From Isoetes taiwanensis (Eukaryota > Streptophyta > Lycopodiopsida > Isoetales > Isoetaceae): a stretch of DNA of 64,000 nt. Positions 31,768 through 42,759 of this stretch are shown here, piece by piece. The notes under the pieces are model-generated. The model made no database searches. It was not told the origin of the DNA and saw nothing but the letters and a program-made list of their open reading frames with translations. Made by a program: the position numbers and the translations under genes. The first letter of the stretch is position 1. Every line of letters begins with the position of its first letter. The DNA is taken from assembly GCA_021234155.1 (NCBI GenBank), contig JAJEKV010000053.1, positions 6,403,424-6,467,423 of the forward strand, given 5' to 3'.

Positions 31768-34700
31768 TTATGCTTCTGGACCCTCTTCTATCTTGGAAGA
31801 TGATCTTGCCTTTCCAAGCATTTCAACTATAAGCTCTTTCACATTCCTGCAAGTAGTACAGGTCATCAAACATGATCATACAAAACGTAGTTTTAGAGGA
31901 ATAGCAGCTCACTTTCTATCTTGTGCTTCTTGTGGAAAGGGCAACCTAAGCTTCAATAGCTTTCCATTATAGCCAGCCTAAGGGAAACAAGTTCCATTAT
32001 CACCTTCAGGAAATGCAAAATAGAAGCATGTAACTTGTAATAAAGTACCTTGATATTGAGGCCCAGACGATCCAAATCTTCTATTATTGCATAATCTACC
32101 TGTAAGGAGCGGTGGTAACTTCATGGTTGCTTAAAAGTTCCAGTATGAGGAACTCGTATTAGTATTCATACCTTGACTCCAATGCTATGCTCTACAATTG
32201 CTTGCGTATCTTTTGCATGATCCTTGTTCATGTGTGACTGCGCAAATGGTAGACAACGCTCAGCAACAGAAAATTCTGGCATGGACTGCATCTAGAGTCT
32301 TGTAAGCTGTAACACTTTAGAGGGCTTTTTTCTGGACGACATTTTGTAGGTGCATATGTATCACAGGAGTATGTTAAGGCAAGATTACATGACTTTAATA
32401 TAAGGTCTTTTTAATGATATTATAGGCAATGTGGAAAGAAATGGTCGCATTTCCATTTTATCTGGCAAAAAAGACACGTACTGCAATTGGCATAGAGAAT
32501 TGTGCCAGTTGATCAACTTTCCCAGATTTAAATGCATCCCCTGTAAAATCTGCAAGAAAATAGCAAAATAAGTATACAAGATAGCATGCGTAGAACTCAC
32601 TCGAAGTGGCTCTACCTGCAACTGATGCTAGCCCTGTTATAAGGCCTGTCACAAAGCGGACATTCTTTGGATTAATCCGGAAAAACATAAAATCACCAAA
32701 ATCTACCTGAAAGGATATGCTCCATAGTCACCTTCTTTTATAAAATAAAGCCCAATACCTATTTTATGTCACTTACCCAAAATGCATCAGGATGCTTTTT
32801 TAAATAAGTGGCACGAACTTCATGCGTCTCAGAATTGTCAATCTGTTAGACAGAAATGGACCTGTTAATGTTGTTTTATCTTCACAGAACTATTAAGAAT
32901 ATATAGTGAACATCGGTGATAAAAAAATGCTGCGAAAAAGTGCTGCTAAAAGTAAATTGTTTTCCCTTCAGCATTTTTATGGCGCCCATCTACATCCCCA
33001 TCTACATCCATCCACGCTGTAAATGCTGTCCATAAAGTGGGTTTTATTTATGCAATGTGTAGCTATTCGATGACATTATCAACCATTCAACTGACTGAAC
33101 ATGGCAAAGACACACTCTGTTCCCAAATGACAGAAAAGAAAAGAGATAATGCATATACATAAATGGAACAGACAACAAGAGGCTTGGGGCGCAACAGATG
33201 CACATAAAACAAAAAAGAGAACGGTGCAAAATCTTCCACGTTATATACAAAGGGTGATATATGCTTATGATAGCAATAAGCTATATAGCATGAGGATTTT
33301 GAACTAAAATATAGGATAGCAGAAATGCTGCTCAATTTTGTAACTTGACATTTTGTGTGAATTAATATAGCAGAATTATAGCTTTAACTTCTATATGCCA
33401 CAGACTGCAATTAACTCTTACAAACTTGATCTATTTATTTTCATGCAACGCCAGGCTTCATCTTTGGTTACCCTGACATTTGTACAGGAATCAACCGTGA
33501 TGCTTCAAGGCTTCCCTTTCTCCTGCTGACAAAGGGTTCATACTGGAAACGTCATCTAGTTCTGTTGCATAAGACTCCCAAGCAGGACCAAAACAGTACT
33601 GGAAATTCTTAACCAATCTTGGTACTGAAAATTATGTCCAAGACATTGAAAAATATCAGAGGGGAAGAAAAGAGTGAACAGAATAGAACATATGACGCGC
33701 TACACAGAGCATAAACATGGTGATATTAATGATTCCTTGTATCTCACCACAAAAAACAGAGAAAAGTACTTACAAGTACAGCTTCACCAACCACAGTGAT
33801 GATTGTATCGCTTCTATCTAGTGGATCTTTTGGCACAAGTAATGAGCATTTTGGATTCGATAAAAGATCCTATAATTTTAAGAATGATGAACATCAAAAA
33901 TTGCAGTTCTGGCAGCTAGGAAAAGAGAGAACTTAATATCATGGTGAAAAGGATTGGTCAACGCGTAAAAAGAACAAGATCATAATGACTACATTTCCAA
34001 GAACCCATATACATTGTTCGCTTCAAAAGCACACAGTCTAAGTAGTGCCCAATATCAAAAGCATCTATGGATGCGATAAAGTGATGCAATCAGAAATACC
34101 TGAACGTCTTAGGTATGTATAAGATGCATAAGAAAGTTAGAAAGAACATATAAACTTCACTCCTGAATAAGGCCCCTAATTATGAGAAAGTATAAAAGCA
34201 AAAAAAGAAAAAAGGGTGTCCCTTTTATTTTCTTCTCTTCCTGATTCTAAAGCCCATGGTTGTTTTAAATAAATATTAAAGAAAAATGTGTCCAAATATA
34301 ATTAGATATCCCAAAAGTTACAATAAGAAAAATTATGGACTCATACATAAAATGCATGCATCTTATAAACACTGCTAGTACCTCGCCACTAATAAAGAGG
34401 TGACATAATTTGACAGCATATGGCTTGATTTTTAGCTAGAAATGTAAATTCCTTAGGGCAGTGATGCAAAAGAACTCCATTTTCTAATCTTCTATATGAT
34501 TAGCCATGTTCTGTGGCTGAAGTCCATGGAGTTGCACTAGAGGACTTATTTAAGTAAGAAATCCTCAAACATATTCTTGGAAGTTGAGGCTATGGACCTC
34601 CTGATATCAACCTGTCTCCTATCTTGCATTCCAAACATGTGTGACATCCTGCCCTAATCTGTTTAGCAACGTTCTTTAATACTTTTAGAGGAGTACAAAG

Positions 34701-37700
34701 ATGTCACGCCGAATTTGGAACCTGGGTGGCAGGTTTTGAAGGCTGGAGAATTTTCAAAACAACCTGCTACCGTTGCATACAGATAATCAATCCTTGAAAA
34801 CCTGGGAGAAGTATGTTTGCAAGAACATGATGGTTATAAATAATAAATGCCAACATTATACTTCAAGAAATTAGAACAATTTAATTCTAGTAAATTGCTG
34901 AGGGGCCGATGCCTTCATTCAAGTAGCAAGAAATTATGCGAAGATCATAGAGAGGAACAGATGAAAAAAGATCTATTAATGTCAAATGGGTCTTCATATG
35001 TTATCATAATTCATCTAGAAATGTGATATTCTCCTAGTTAACTTGGAAATTGCATTCTATTCGCAGGATTGTGTATGCTGCATTAGTAGCTTGGTCCACC
35101 TTCTTAAAGGTCTCTTTGGTTACTCCTCAAACAATCCCTTCTTTTACTAATATCTTTTTTGTTCCCTGCCAAGCTCCTTACCACATTCTTTTGCAAATGC
35201 AAAGATGATCACTCTGCAATGTAGTTGGCTCTCTAGAGAGACCATAACACCTGATATTAAGCATTAAGTGCATCATCACATAAACTGCACTTCATGTCCA
35301 TGTGTTAGCGTGGCCCATTTTAATTTCCAATTGATGGGAGAAATCTGGATAAGCGAACCTTTTTTTCTGAATTAAGGAAATTATATCCATAAAAATTTCT
35401 CTTAAAAGACAACTCCTTGATGGGATTTGCCAGCTGAAAGCTTATATTGAAAAGATCCATTGCAAGACAAAAAAGGCTGAATAATTTTGATGTTCTTACC
35501 AAAGACAGCAATGGAAGCCTTTTCCTGTCTTGAAGGTAACCAATCTTAATGTATCCTACAGAAATATAAAGAGAGGCTCCCTTATTTAAAAGACGGCTTG
35601 TTATGTTGTCAAAATTCATCTGGTCTGTTCTTCGTTCCTAAGATTGTAGACAGTCAATGTTATCTTAGTAGAAAGTGCAAGTATATCAGGGAAAATGGGT
35701 ATGGAGAGGGCTTGAATTCCATGCCTATTAAAGAGGGGACTGAAATGTATAATGTACCGTTCCTTAACGACCATGGCCTAACCACGTAGCCAAAACATTT
35801 GGATGTTTATGGAAAATCCATCCCACCATTTTTTTTATAAGGGTGTCATATGGCCACATGCACATTAATAGGATCCTCTCGAGTCCCACCAAAATTATGC
35901 TTGTCCTCGCGCATCACATTCCAGAGTGTCACAGACCAAGCAAAGGTGTCATGTGATATCTAAGTCATCCATGCCCCCAGGGAGGATCAAGCCCTTTGCA
36001 AATGTAACAAAATATAATGTTATATAACCATCCTGGCCTAACGATCTGGCCAAAACATCTTTGGGAATCCAACCAACCATCTTATGGTGGTATGAAGAAT
36101 GTCCAACATGCATATTATTAGGATCCTCTCGAGGGTCTCCTGTGGATCTATTACATATCATACTGATAATGACAAAGAACGCATCCCGCAGAAATGGAGG
36201 TATAGCACTTGAGCTTGCTATGAGGAGCAATACCCGCTTGTCTAAAATCAGTTTCTGACAATACCCTTTGGGACAACTACAGTACTGTCCTATTTAAGCA
36301 AACCTAAAATTACTTTTTGAAGTTTCTTACCCGAGTGTGAGGTGAAAGAGAGCTCACTGCAAGAATGGGTCTACCTTCCATGTCTGCTGCATATGCAACC
36401 ATGGATCCAACTGGAAAGCCTACGTATTTCTGCAGCAAAAATTAAGGACTCATGCCATATGCAGATTGGCCATAAAGGATATAAGCAAAAGCGAGGAACC
36501 TGAGAGACTGTGGACAATGTTCCATTTGACTTGCAATCCAGTACTGTACGTGCCTCCTCCAAATGTGGTAGCCTTGCTGCTGATTTCTAAACAAAGTAAT
36601 AAGATGAAGCATGTTACTTAAAATGACTCCATAGAAACCAAGGTCTGAATTAACAAAGTTCCTGCAGAAAGTTCAAACATTGAATCCTCCCTTGTGTCAA
36701 ATATGTCAACGGCAAAGCACATTCTAATGTCTGAAATTTCGACAAATTGCAGTGACGTATATTATTAATGACCTTGCAGCAGTTGATGTCTTTATAATTC
36801 CACTTATTTGTCAGTCATATGCGCAATGCTTCAACAGATGTTAACAAACACTTCTTTCTTTGCTTCTTCCTTCCCCTTCCTTTTCTGTCTTGTTGTGCTG
36901 CATCTTCAAGCTCACCTTCCTCATTGCTTTGACCACGTTGCAAATTTTGGGTATCTGAATTTGGTTCAGTTGCATTTGGTTCTCACCATCACCATATTGA
37001 TTTTTGCCACCATCACATTCGCATCTGTCTTATTAAGAAGCTTCCACAGAACTCAAATGATTTTTGGGTTTTAGCTTGCTGAAAAAACAACTCATCACCA
37101 TAGGAGGAGCAACTCTCCTTTGCTCTGATCTTTGCACAAGAGGAACTGACCTGCTTAATTCATTGTCTATGCTTTGACATGCCTCCAGCAAATCCTTCCC
37201 AACTTCTTTCTTGATGTGCCAAATATGTGGAAAAACTATAAATGCCACCTTCATTTTCCTTTTGAGCGCTTCCAAGGAGAGAATTAACAGCTCATACAGA
37301 ATTGTCACATACACTAAAGACCTCATATTGCAAAACCTCTAATACGCAATTAAGTTGCCAGAATAACTAGTTGTCCAATCTTTTCATCAATATTTAAAAC
37401 CATTGAAGAACATACCTGATGCTTATTCACTTTTTGAAAGAACTTTTCCTCTTCCACTTCTTGTTCAGGAGACGTCTTCTATAATAATCAGTGTTCAGTA
37501 AAAGTGCTGTAACTAATACTTTATTGTTCAAAATGAGCTTTCTAAAATATGTTGCATACACATTCAGAATGAAAGTCAATGCAGATGACTGACTGCCTGG
37601 GTACGAAGAATTTTAGGGTTGACCATTGAAAGGCAAAGTCAATGGTCTATATTGAAAAAATGGTGGCTCCAATCTTAAAAAATGGTTAAGGAAGGCTTAA

Positions 37701-38156
37701 ACCCAGAACCACGTAATATCTTTTGTGAGCTATCATGAGCAAGCTTTTGGTCTGTATAAGAAGAACTGAATGTGATCCATATACCCTTTGGCAGATGCAA
37801 TGTAAACAATCTTATTCTGTTGCCCAAAAAAGAAAGAGACAAGACCAGCTTCACCTTCTAAAAGGCAGGTTGCAGTTCACTCTTAGAGACTAGGAATCTC
37901 AGCATTCCGCAAATTATCCAATTGAAATTGAGGAAGGATTTTATTCACGGAGGAAATTAAATACCTCCAACGATGGAGAAGCCATAGAAAAGACTTTTCT
38001 GGCACCAGTCGAACAAGCTAGGGAAATCCTGTGTCTCCTTGCAAGGTCCCCCAAAAACGGGAGATTAAATTGTCTGAAAATGGCAGGAGGAGTATCGAGG
38101 TGAAGTAAAAACGGGGCCTGACGAGGGAATTGGTGAAGAATATGAGCCATTGCCAC
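31768..38156 (-). CDS. HOZ: Plastid FMN-binding split-barrel / DUF2470 protein (HOZ-like), 12 exons
   Basis: Exons on the minus strand: 38156-37965, 37478-37416, 36586-36500, 36429-36331, 33869-33774, 32842-32777, 32706-32616, 32549-32482, 32237-32172, 32099-32049, 31977-31913, 31846-31768. They total 1023 bases, 340 residues, with every intron GT-AG and phases consistent. Exon 1 (64 codons) is R/S-rich and looks like a plastid transit peptide. The pyridoxamine-phosphate-oxidase-like barrel follows (VGFPVGSMVAYAAD, ILAVSSLSPHTR, NPKCSLLVPKDP, YLKKHPDAFWVDFGDF). The C-terminal DUF2470 domain starts SHMNKDHAKDTQAIVEH and ends LRLPFPQEAQDRK, KELIVEMLGKAR. It closely resembles Arabidopsis At3g03890 as I remember it, a plastid relative of bacterial HugZ linked to heme handling. 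No lesions were found, so it is probably functional. Confidence 0.9.
35772..36140. repeat. Direct repeat within a HOZ-like intron
   Basis: About 115 bases at 35772-35890 recur at 36028-36140. Both run from TGGCCTAAC, through GCCAAAACAT, to AGGATCCTCTCGAG, with moderate divergence. It lies in the 2.46 kb intron between exons 4 and 5. The rest of the introns shows no supported gene. Confidence 0.6.
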
Positions 38157-38212
38157 TTATGAAGAAACAAGGTTCTGTCAACGCCCTCTATACAAGCTAT
38201 CTAATATCTAAA

Positions 38213-38220
38213 CTATATAA
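38213..38220 (-). promoter_or_regulatory. Possible TATA box of the HOZ-like gene
   Basis: TTATATAG on the minus strand, about 57 bases before the start codon at 38156. The intervening leader includes a segment (about 38172-38207) that is repeated at 40096-40130. No other promoter motif was recognised between here and the PPR pseudogene. Confidence 0.3.
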
Positions 38221-38597
38221 TTGCTATAGGTAAGATTCTTCCAGAATATCCCTTTTATTCTTTTACTAGTCTGCTGCCACGTCGTCGCGTCTGTCTGGGG
38301 GAAAAAATCAGGACGAACAAAAAGCCAGCAATTCTTTGACGATGACACGTGCAAGTTGCAACGATGAACCAAAGGAGGAGCATGTTGTTCTGTAAGGGCG
38401 TTGCTGGAATCGGGCTGGAGCGAGAGTAGCAGCTTTTGAGAAGAGTTCCCAAAAAGCCGCAGAGGAGGAATCGAAAATCATTTTCCCAAGGAGAGCAGAG
38501 GAGGATTCTAGAGTAAGTCTGAAGCCCACAGGGCAAGAAGAATTGATGCGGTTCAAATCGAGTGCCTTCTGGTGCTAAATTCAATTTATAATTTGGT

Positions 38598-39122
38598 TTA
38601 TGCCAGCAACCCAACGCCTGACAATAAATTTGGCTTCACATCTTCTAGCTGCATTTCCAAAAGCAGCTGAAGAGCTTGCTTTGCATAACTTTGTTGGGCA
38701 TACGCTGCAATCATGGCATTCCAGGAGAAAATATTCTTCTCCTCAATGCCAGGGAAGACATCAAATGCATCCTCAATATTTCAGCATTTACCACATGCAT
38801 GAACAAGAAAATTGCATAGAAGTCTATCAGCCTGAAACCCGTTCTGAACAATGTGGTCTCGAATTCTTTTCACTCCCCAATTTTCCTTGGCCTTTAAGCA
38901 AGTCTTAAGGCTACAGACATATACATTGAAATTCAGAACAAGCTTCCCTGATTCTAACCGTTCCAGTGCCTCTAAAAGCCTGTTTTGTCTACATAACGAG
39001 TCCAAATTGTCCAAGAAAGCACTGGGTTTAAGGGTTGTGTTTGTGTCTGTGCCAAACTTTCTGTACTCCAGAAGGAACACAGTGCATCTTAAATGTATGA
39101 TTTGAGAACTGGACAACCCCAA
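38598..39122 (-). pseudogene. Pentatricopeptide-repeat (PPR) protein fragment
   Basis: A 175-codon frame from 39122 to the stop at 38598, broken once by TGA at 38781-38783, where a glycine codon (GGA) is expected. It reads LDSLCRQNRLLEALERLESG, YVCSLKTCLKAKENW, DRLLCNFLVHACGKC, then NIEDAFDVF, KNIFSWNAMIAAYAQQ, KQALQLLLEMQLEDVKP. The S and P/L-type repeat consensus (FSWNAMIAAYA, ALQLLLEM) identifies a PLS-class plant PPR protein, which would edit organellar RNA. Full-length members have many more repeats, so this is a 5' fragment cut short after about three. The style resembles fern PPR proteins. Confidence 0.8.
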
Positions 39123-40051
39123 TAGGGTTTAGTCGGATTAGGCAGAGGACTGGCTGGAATTGTATTTGTAACCCACAGAGGTTCTCGTATAGGAAGGTTC
39201 TGCCATCATTAACTTAACACTCTGGAGCCAGTGCACACATGCGTTTTATTTTTTGGCAAAGAGTCCTTACCACAGGTTTCACAGATCTTGTGCATGCAAA
39301 CGCCAAAATGTAAGACAGAACTTCAAAATGATTTTGAAAGGAAGGCGATGACGGTTTACTGCAGAATCAATCGGCTAATGCACACGCATAGAGTTTTGGC
39401 AATGGCAAAATCTTGCAGGAGGAGCTGTAAGTGCTGCAACAGATCGCGATCTTGGGATTGCTGCAAGAACAGATCGCAAGGATGCTTGAAAATTTTTGCA
39501 CGGGGATCGTGATGAATATAAGAGGATTTTCCTCTTCATTTTAACCCAACCCACTGGACCAAACAAGTGGACCCATCGTCTCATGCTCTTTTCTGAACCA
39601 CCTTAACATCTGTATGAAACATTTCTAGCTTTTAAACAGCATACAAAACATTAGTTACTAAACAACATACAGATTTTGCACATAATAAACGTAGCACCAT
39701 GGAGAGTTGGATTTCCCGTTCAAAGTTGGAGATATTCTAATTTTCTTACGTATGGAAACAATCATTTGGCAACAATGGACACATTAAATTAACAAATACG
39801 TTCAAGCCCTTCCTATAGCATCTTTTAAACATTACTACTTCATATTACGAGTTTTCAAAATTACTAGTCTTAAACTAACACACATATCTGTCACTGCTAG
39901 GTATAATTCCAATCTATAAGTGAGTCGCAGGGAAATGTTTGCTTGGCTGCCATAAACATCCCTCAGTACTGACTCACTTCATCAAATGCAGGGGAGTGGG
40001 CAAAGAGAAATGTTTGCGGCGGCCTTGGCCGCCGCGATAAATTTCTTGTAT
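39123..40051. other. No gene seen
   Basis: AT-rich sequence with short open frames only. A small hairpin-like AACAGATCGC(G/A)A direct repeat is at 39438-39480. Nothing else could be supported. Confidence 0.5.
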
Positions 40052-40177
40052 TTGTAATGTATATATGAACCATATGTTTATCCAATGTCCCACAAGCTTC
40101 TGTCAACGCCCTCTATACAAGCCATCTAATATTTGTAATGTAGGTATATGAACCATATGTTTATCAATGTCCCACAA
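40052..40177. repeat. Tandem copies of an approximately 46-base unit
   Basis: TTTGTAATGTA...TATGAACCATATGTTTATC...AATGTCCCACAAG occurs at 40052-40098 and 40131-40177. The spacer (40096-40135) carries TCTGTCAACGCCCTCTATAC, also found at about 38174 in the leader region of the HOZ-like gene. Confidence 0.75.
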
Positions 40178-40241
40178 GAGAAGCTTTTAACACAAAAGAT
40201 GATACACGGACCCTTCTGTCATATGTCTTTCTGTATACAAG

Positions 40242-40339
40242 AATTGATGTTTACTTGCAATTCTGTTGCGGAAGACGTGCTGACGCGCGTCAGCATGGAG
40301 GCACGTCTGACGCAACAGAATTGCAAGTAAACAGCAATT
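40242..40339. repeat. Long inverted repeat (98-base hairpin)
   Basis: Arms 40242-40270 and 40311-40339 are complementary at 28 of 29 positions. Inside, AGACGTGC (40273-40280) pairs with GCACGTCT (40301-40308), and TGACGCGCGTCA (40281-40292) is itself a perfect palindrome. It could be a fold-back transposon relic, a small-RNA hairpin or a cruciform site. No flanking duplication was obvious. Confidence 0.85.
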
Positions 40340-40386
40340 ATTGTTACGTGAAGTTCGAGGTAGTTTTATTCTGACATGGCGATGAC

Positions 40387-40680
40387 GTGGCATTGCATTT
40401 TAATTTTTCCTCTGATACTCCAACGATGGCGCCTTCGGCTATGGCGCCTTCTCATTTTTCCTCTGATACTCCGGCGATGGCGCCTTCGGCTATGGCGTCT
40501 TCTATGCTGCCATCTAGCTCTAGCTATAGCGGCCTTGGCACTACAGGAGGGAGTCGTTCGCAAGATCTTGGCATTGCAGGAAGATCTTGGCGCTTCAGGA
40601 AGATCTTGGCGCCAGTGTTTTGTTTCGCTTTTCAGGTTAAAGATCAGAGTTTGTTTCCTGAAAAGAACAATCTAACATGA
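40387..40680 (+). other. 97-codon open frame with 48-base internal repeat
   Basis: Two tandem 48-base units encode FSSDTP(T/A)MAPSAMA. A further AGATCTTGGCGCTTCAGGA repeat follows at 40563-40615. The periods are multiples of three, which explains the open frame. Only low-complexity sequence is encoded and no homologue is recognised. Probably not a gene. Confidence 0.3.
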
Positions 40681-41355
40681 CTGGATCGCCGCTTGCCAAA
40701 AACTGGATTCAGGCATTTTTGTTTCCTTACTAAGAACTTCTTTTATAGTGTCTGTCGTCTTAAATTTCTTGTTTTTCATGTGCAACTACCTGTTACTTTT
40801 CCGTAAAATAGCTCCCTGATTCGAACAACACCATAATCTACCGGAGCCAGTTTCAATGATGAATCTTGCATTAATCTTTCAAAATCAAACTGCGAAGATA
40901 TTATAGCTTTTGGGCCCAAGAATGCATTGATGGAAGAAGAAAAGTTACCAGCATAACTAAAGATGAAATCCCCCATAGTCTTAATGCCCAAACCATTGTA
41001 TTATCTTGTAGCTCAAATGATTCAAAACATATACTAGAAACTGGTGCCTTGCGATGCCATGCAATAGTTGTGGACGTGCGGAATTGGTGATTAATATAGT
41101 TGTAGGTAGAATAAGAACCTAAATGTTATCGTCTTTAGATGTACTAGACTGCCAAGTGTGAATGTTTAGGATTTAGGCATTTGCCATGGGCTCACGAAAT
41201 GGGTAGGAATAATAAAAAGCATAGTGTGGAACATAATGCATGGATCTAATGGAGTGCAAATAGTATAGAGTATTGGTTGTTTAGGAGCATCATGAAAATG
41301 CCCAAGAGGGATGGCAAAATGTGAATTGGAAAAGAGCTTTATGCAATAAGGCTGG

Positions 41356-42290
41356 TCAACATGCCTCTAATGTCATGAATGATTTTGATACTTTGCATGG
41401 CAAGGTGGAGCAGAGAGGAGGCTTCCCATTAAAAACCATGGCACCAACGACATGCAGATGTATGAAATCTTCTTCATGAGCATCCTTAGGCACATTGATA
41501 AAGTGAGGTAGGGTGGTCTTCTTCTCGTCCATTCCATCAATAACAACTGATATGTAGTTGAGTGGTTGTTCTAAAGCCTTCTTTCTGTGTTTTGTCAATT
41601 TTCTCCTTTCCAAAGATTGTTGTTCTCTGTGCTTGTTCAGTTTCTCTTTCAATGCATCTGAAATGAAAACATGTTCAAGAAAAAAACCTACCATTGAGTA
41701 GAACTAGGCAAGAGTACGTTGTGGAAGCTTACTTTTAGTGTGAAGTGTCCTTGCATTCTGTCTCTGAGCATGTAGCACAAACAGACATCCGGTGCTTTCT
41801 AGGAATAGACACATATATTGTAGACTTCACGTTTTGTGAAGTTGTCACTCAAATGGTACATAGGGCTGTTAGGCAGTCTCTCGCAAGACTCCTTGAAAAA
41901 GCCTTCCATCCAGGAAACACATTGAAGTGCATGAATTCTGGATATACTTCCCGAATGGCAGTAGTCGTTAATGCCAGGATTCTTATCAAGCCTTTTCTTC
42001 AGGCGGTGAAGCCGTCTGTTGCCTAAAGCATGAATCATTTTGAAGGCCGTTTGACAGACGGTGTGGCCACCAGTTGTGTAAGTAAACTTGTCACCATAAT
42101 CTGGCCGAATATTGAAGGCTAAGTAGCCCCTTTGATCTAACAACGTCATTGAACTGTAGTTGTCTCGAATCAACCTTAATTCTTTTAGTCCAATCTTTAG
42201 CAAAAAGCGTTGAAGACAACAATGCTTTGTATGTGTTGCCCTCAAGTGACCCTCATCCATTAGTTTCTTTTCCTTTGTGATGTACAACAA
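41356..42290 (-). pseudogene. DUF7869-like transposase-type gene, copy 3 (fragment)
   Basis: Minus-strand remnants in family order. 42290-41799 includes LRLIRDNYSSMTLLDQRGYL and TTGGHTVCQTAFKMIHALGN, equivalent to the VC-x-x-AF region of the other copies. Then MSVCATC (about 41790, CxxC). 41694-41356 includes a basic KHREQQSLERRKLTKHRKKA stretch and ISVVIDGMDEKKTTLPHF, the first conserved acidic motif, which is poorly kept in copies 1 and 2. The DNxxGQNKNR, GHTHxD and C-terminal module are absent, so the copy is truncated. It diverges strongly from copies 1 and 2, suggesting a different lineage of the same superfamily. Confidence 0.6.
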
Positions 42291-42759
42291 GAATTAAGAT
42301 TTCATAAGTACTTAGAGGATGATGAGTTCAAAGTTGGCTATAATCGAGTTTGATCTTAGGCCATCTCACCTCATAGGAGCATGTCTGGGATTGTCGCAAC
42401 ATTGTTTGCAAATAAGTCATTTGCAAAAGAATGAGGGAGAATCAGAGCTACTAAAGCTATAGGACTCTGGACCGCATTGTACCAGAAATTAGAACAACTT
42501 TGTGCTCATGGCCCTACTAGTGGAGTTAGAGAAAAAGAGTTACTATCTCAAATTACCACTTCTATACATTCTTTGGTGTTGCTGGATGGCTCTCTTATCT
42601 CTAATCTTGTGCATCTTAAGCAGTATCTTCATCAGCACTTTTTTATATTCTCTATGCGATGCCCATTGCCCTTTCACGAGGACATGTAATCGGCTATGTT
42701 GATTAAGGTGCATTGCATTATTTCTGAAGAGCATAGGTTGCTTCTTTAGTCCAATATTG

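Noticed and set aside
32238-32290. An alternative acceptor for exon 9 of the HOZ-like gene (ATGCAG near 32289)
   Set aside because: It would add 17 codons in frame but breaks the conserved PIA-SHMNKDH junction of the family. The inner GCGCAG acceptor at 32238-32243 gives the expected protein.
37033-37326. A 97-codon minus-strand frame inside the HOZ-like gene
   Set aside because: It lies in the intron between exons 2 and 3. The exons on either side join in frame without it.
38255-38614. A 119-codon minus-strand frame between the HOZ-like gene and the PPR pseudogene
   Set aside because: It starts within the tail of the PPR fragment in another frame, has low-complexity hydrophobic content and shows no domain or splice support.
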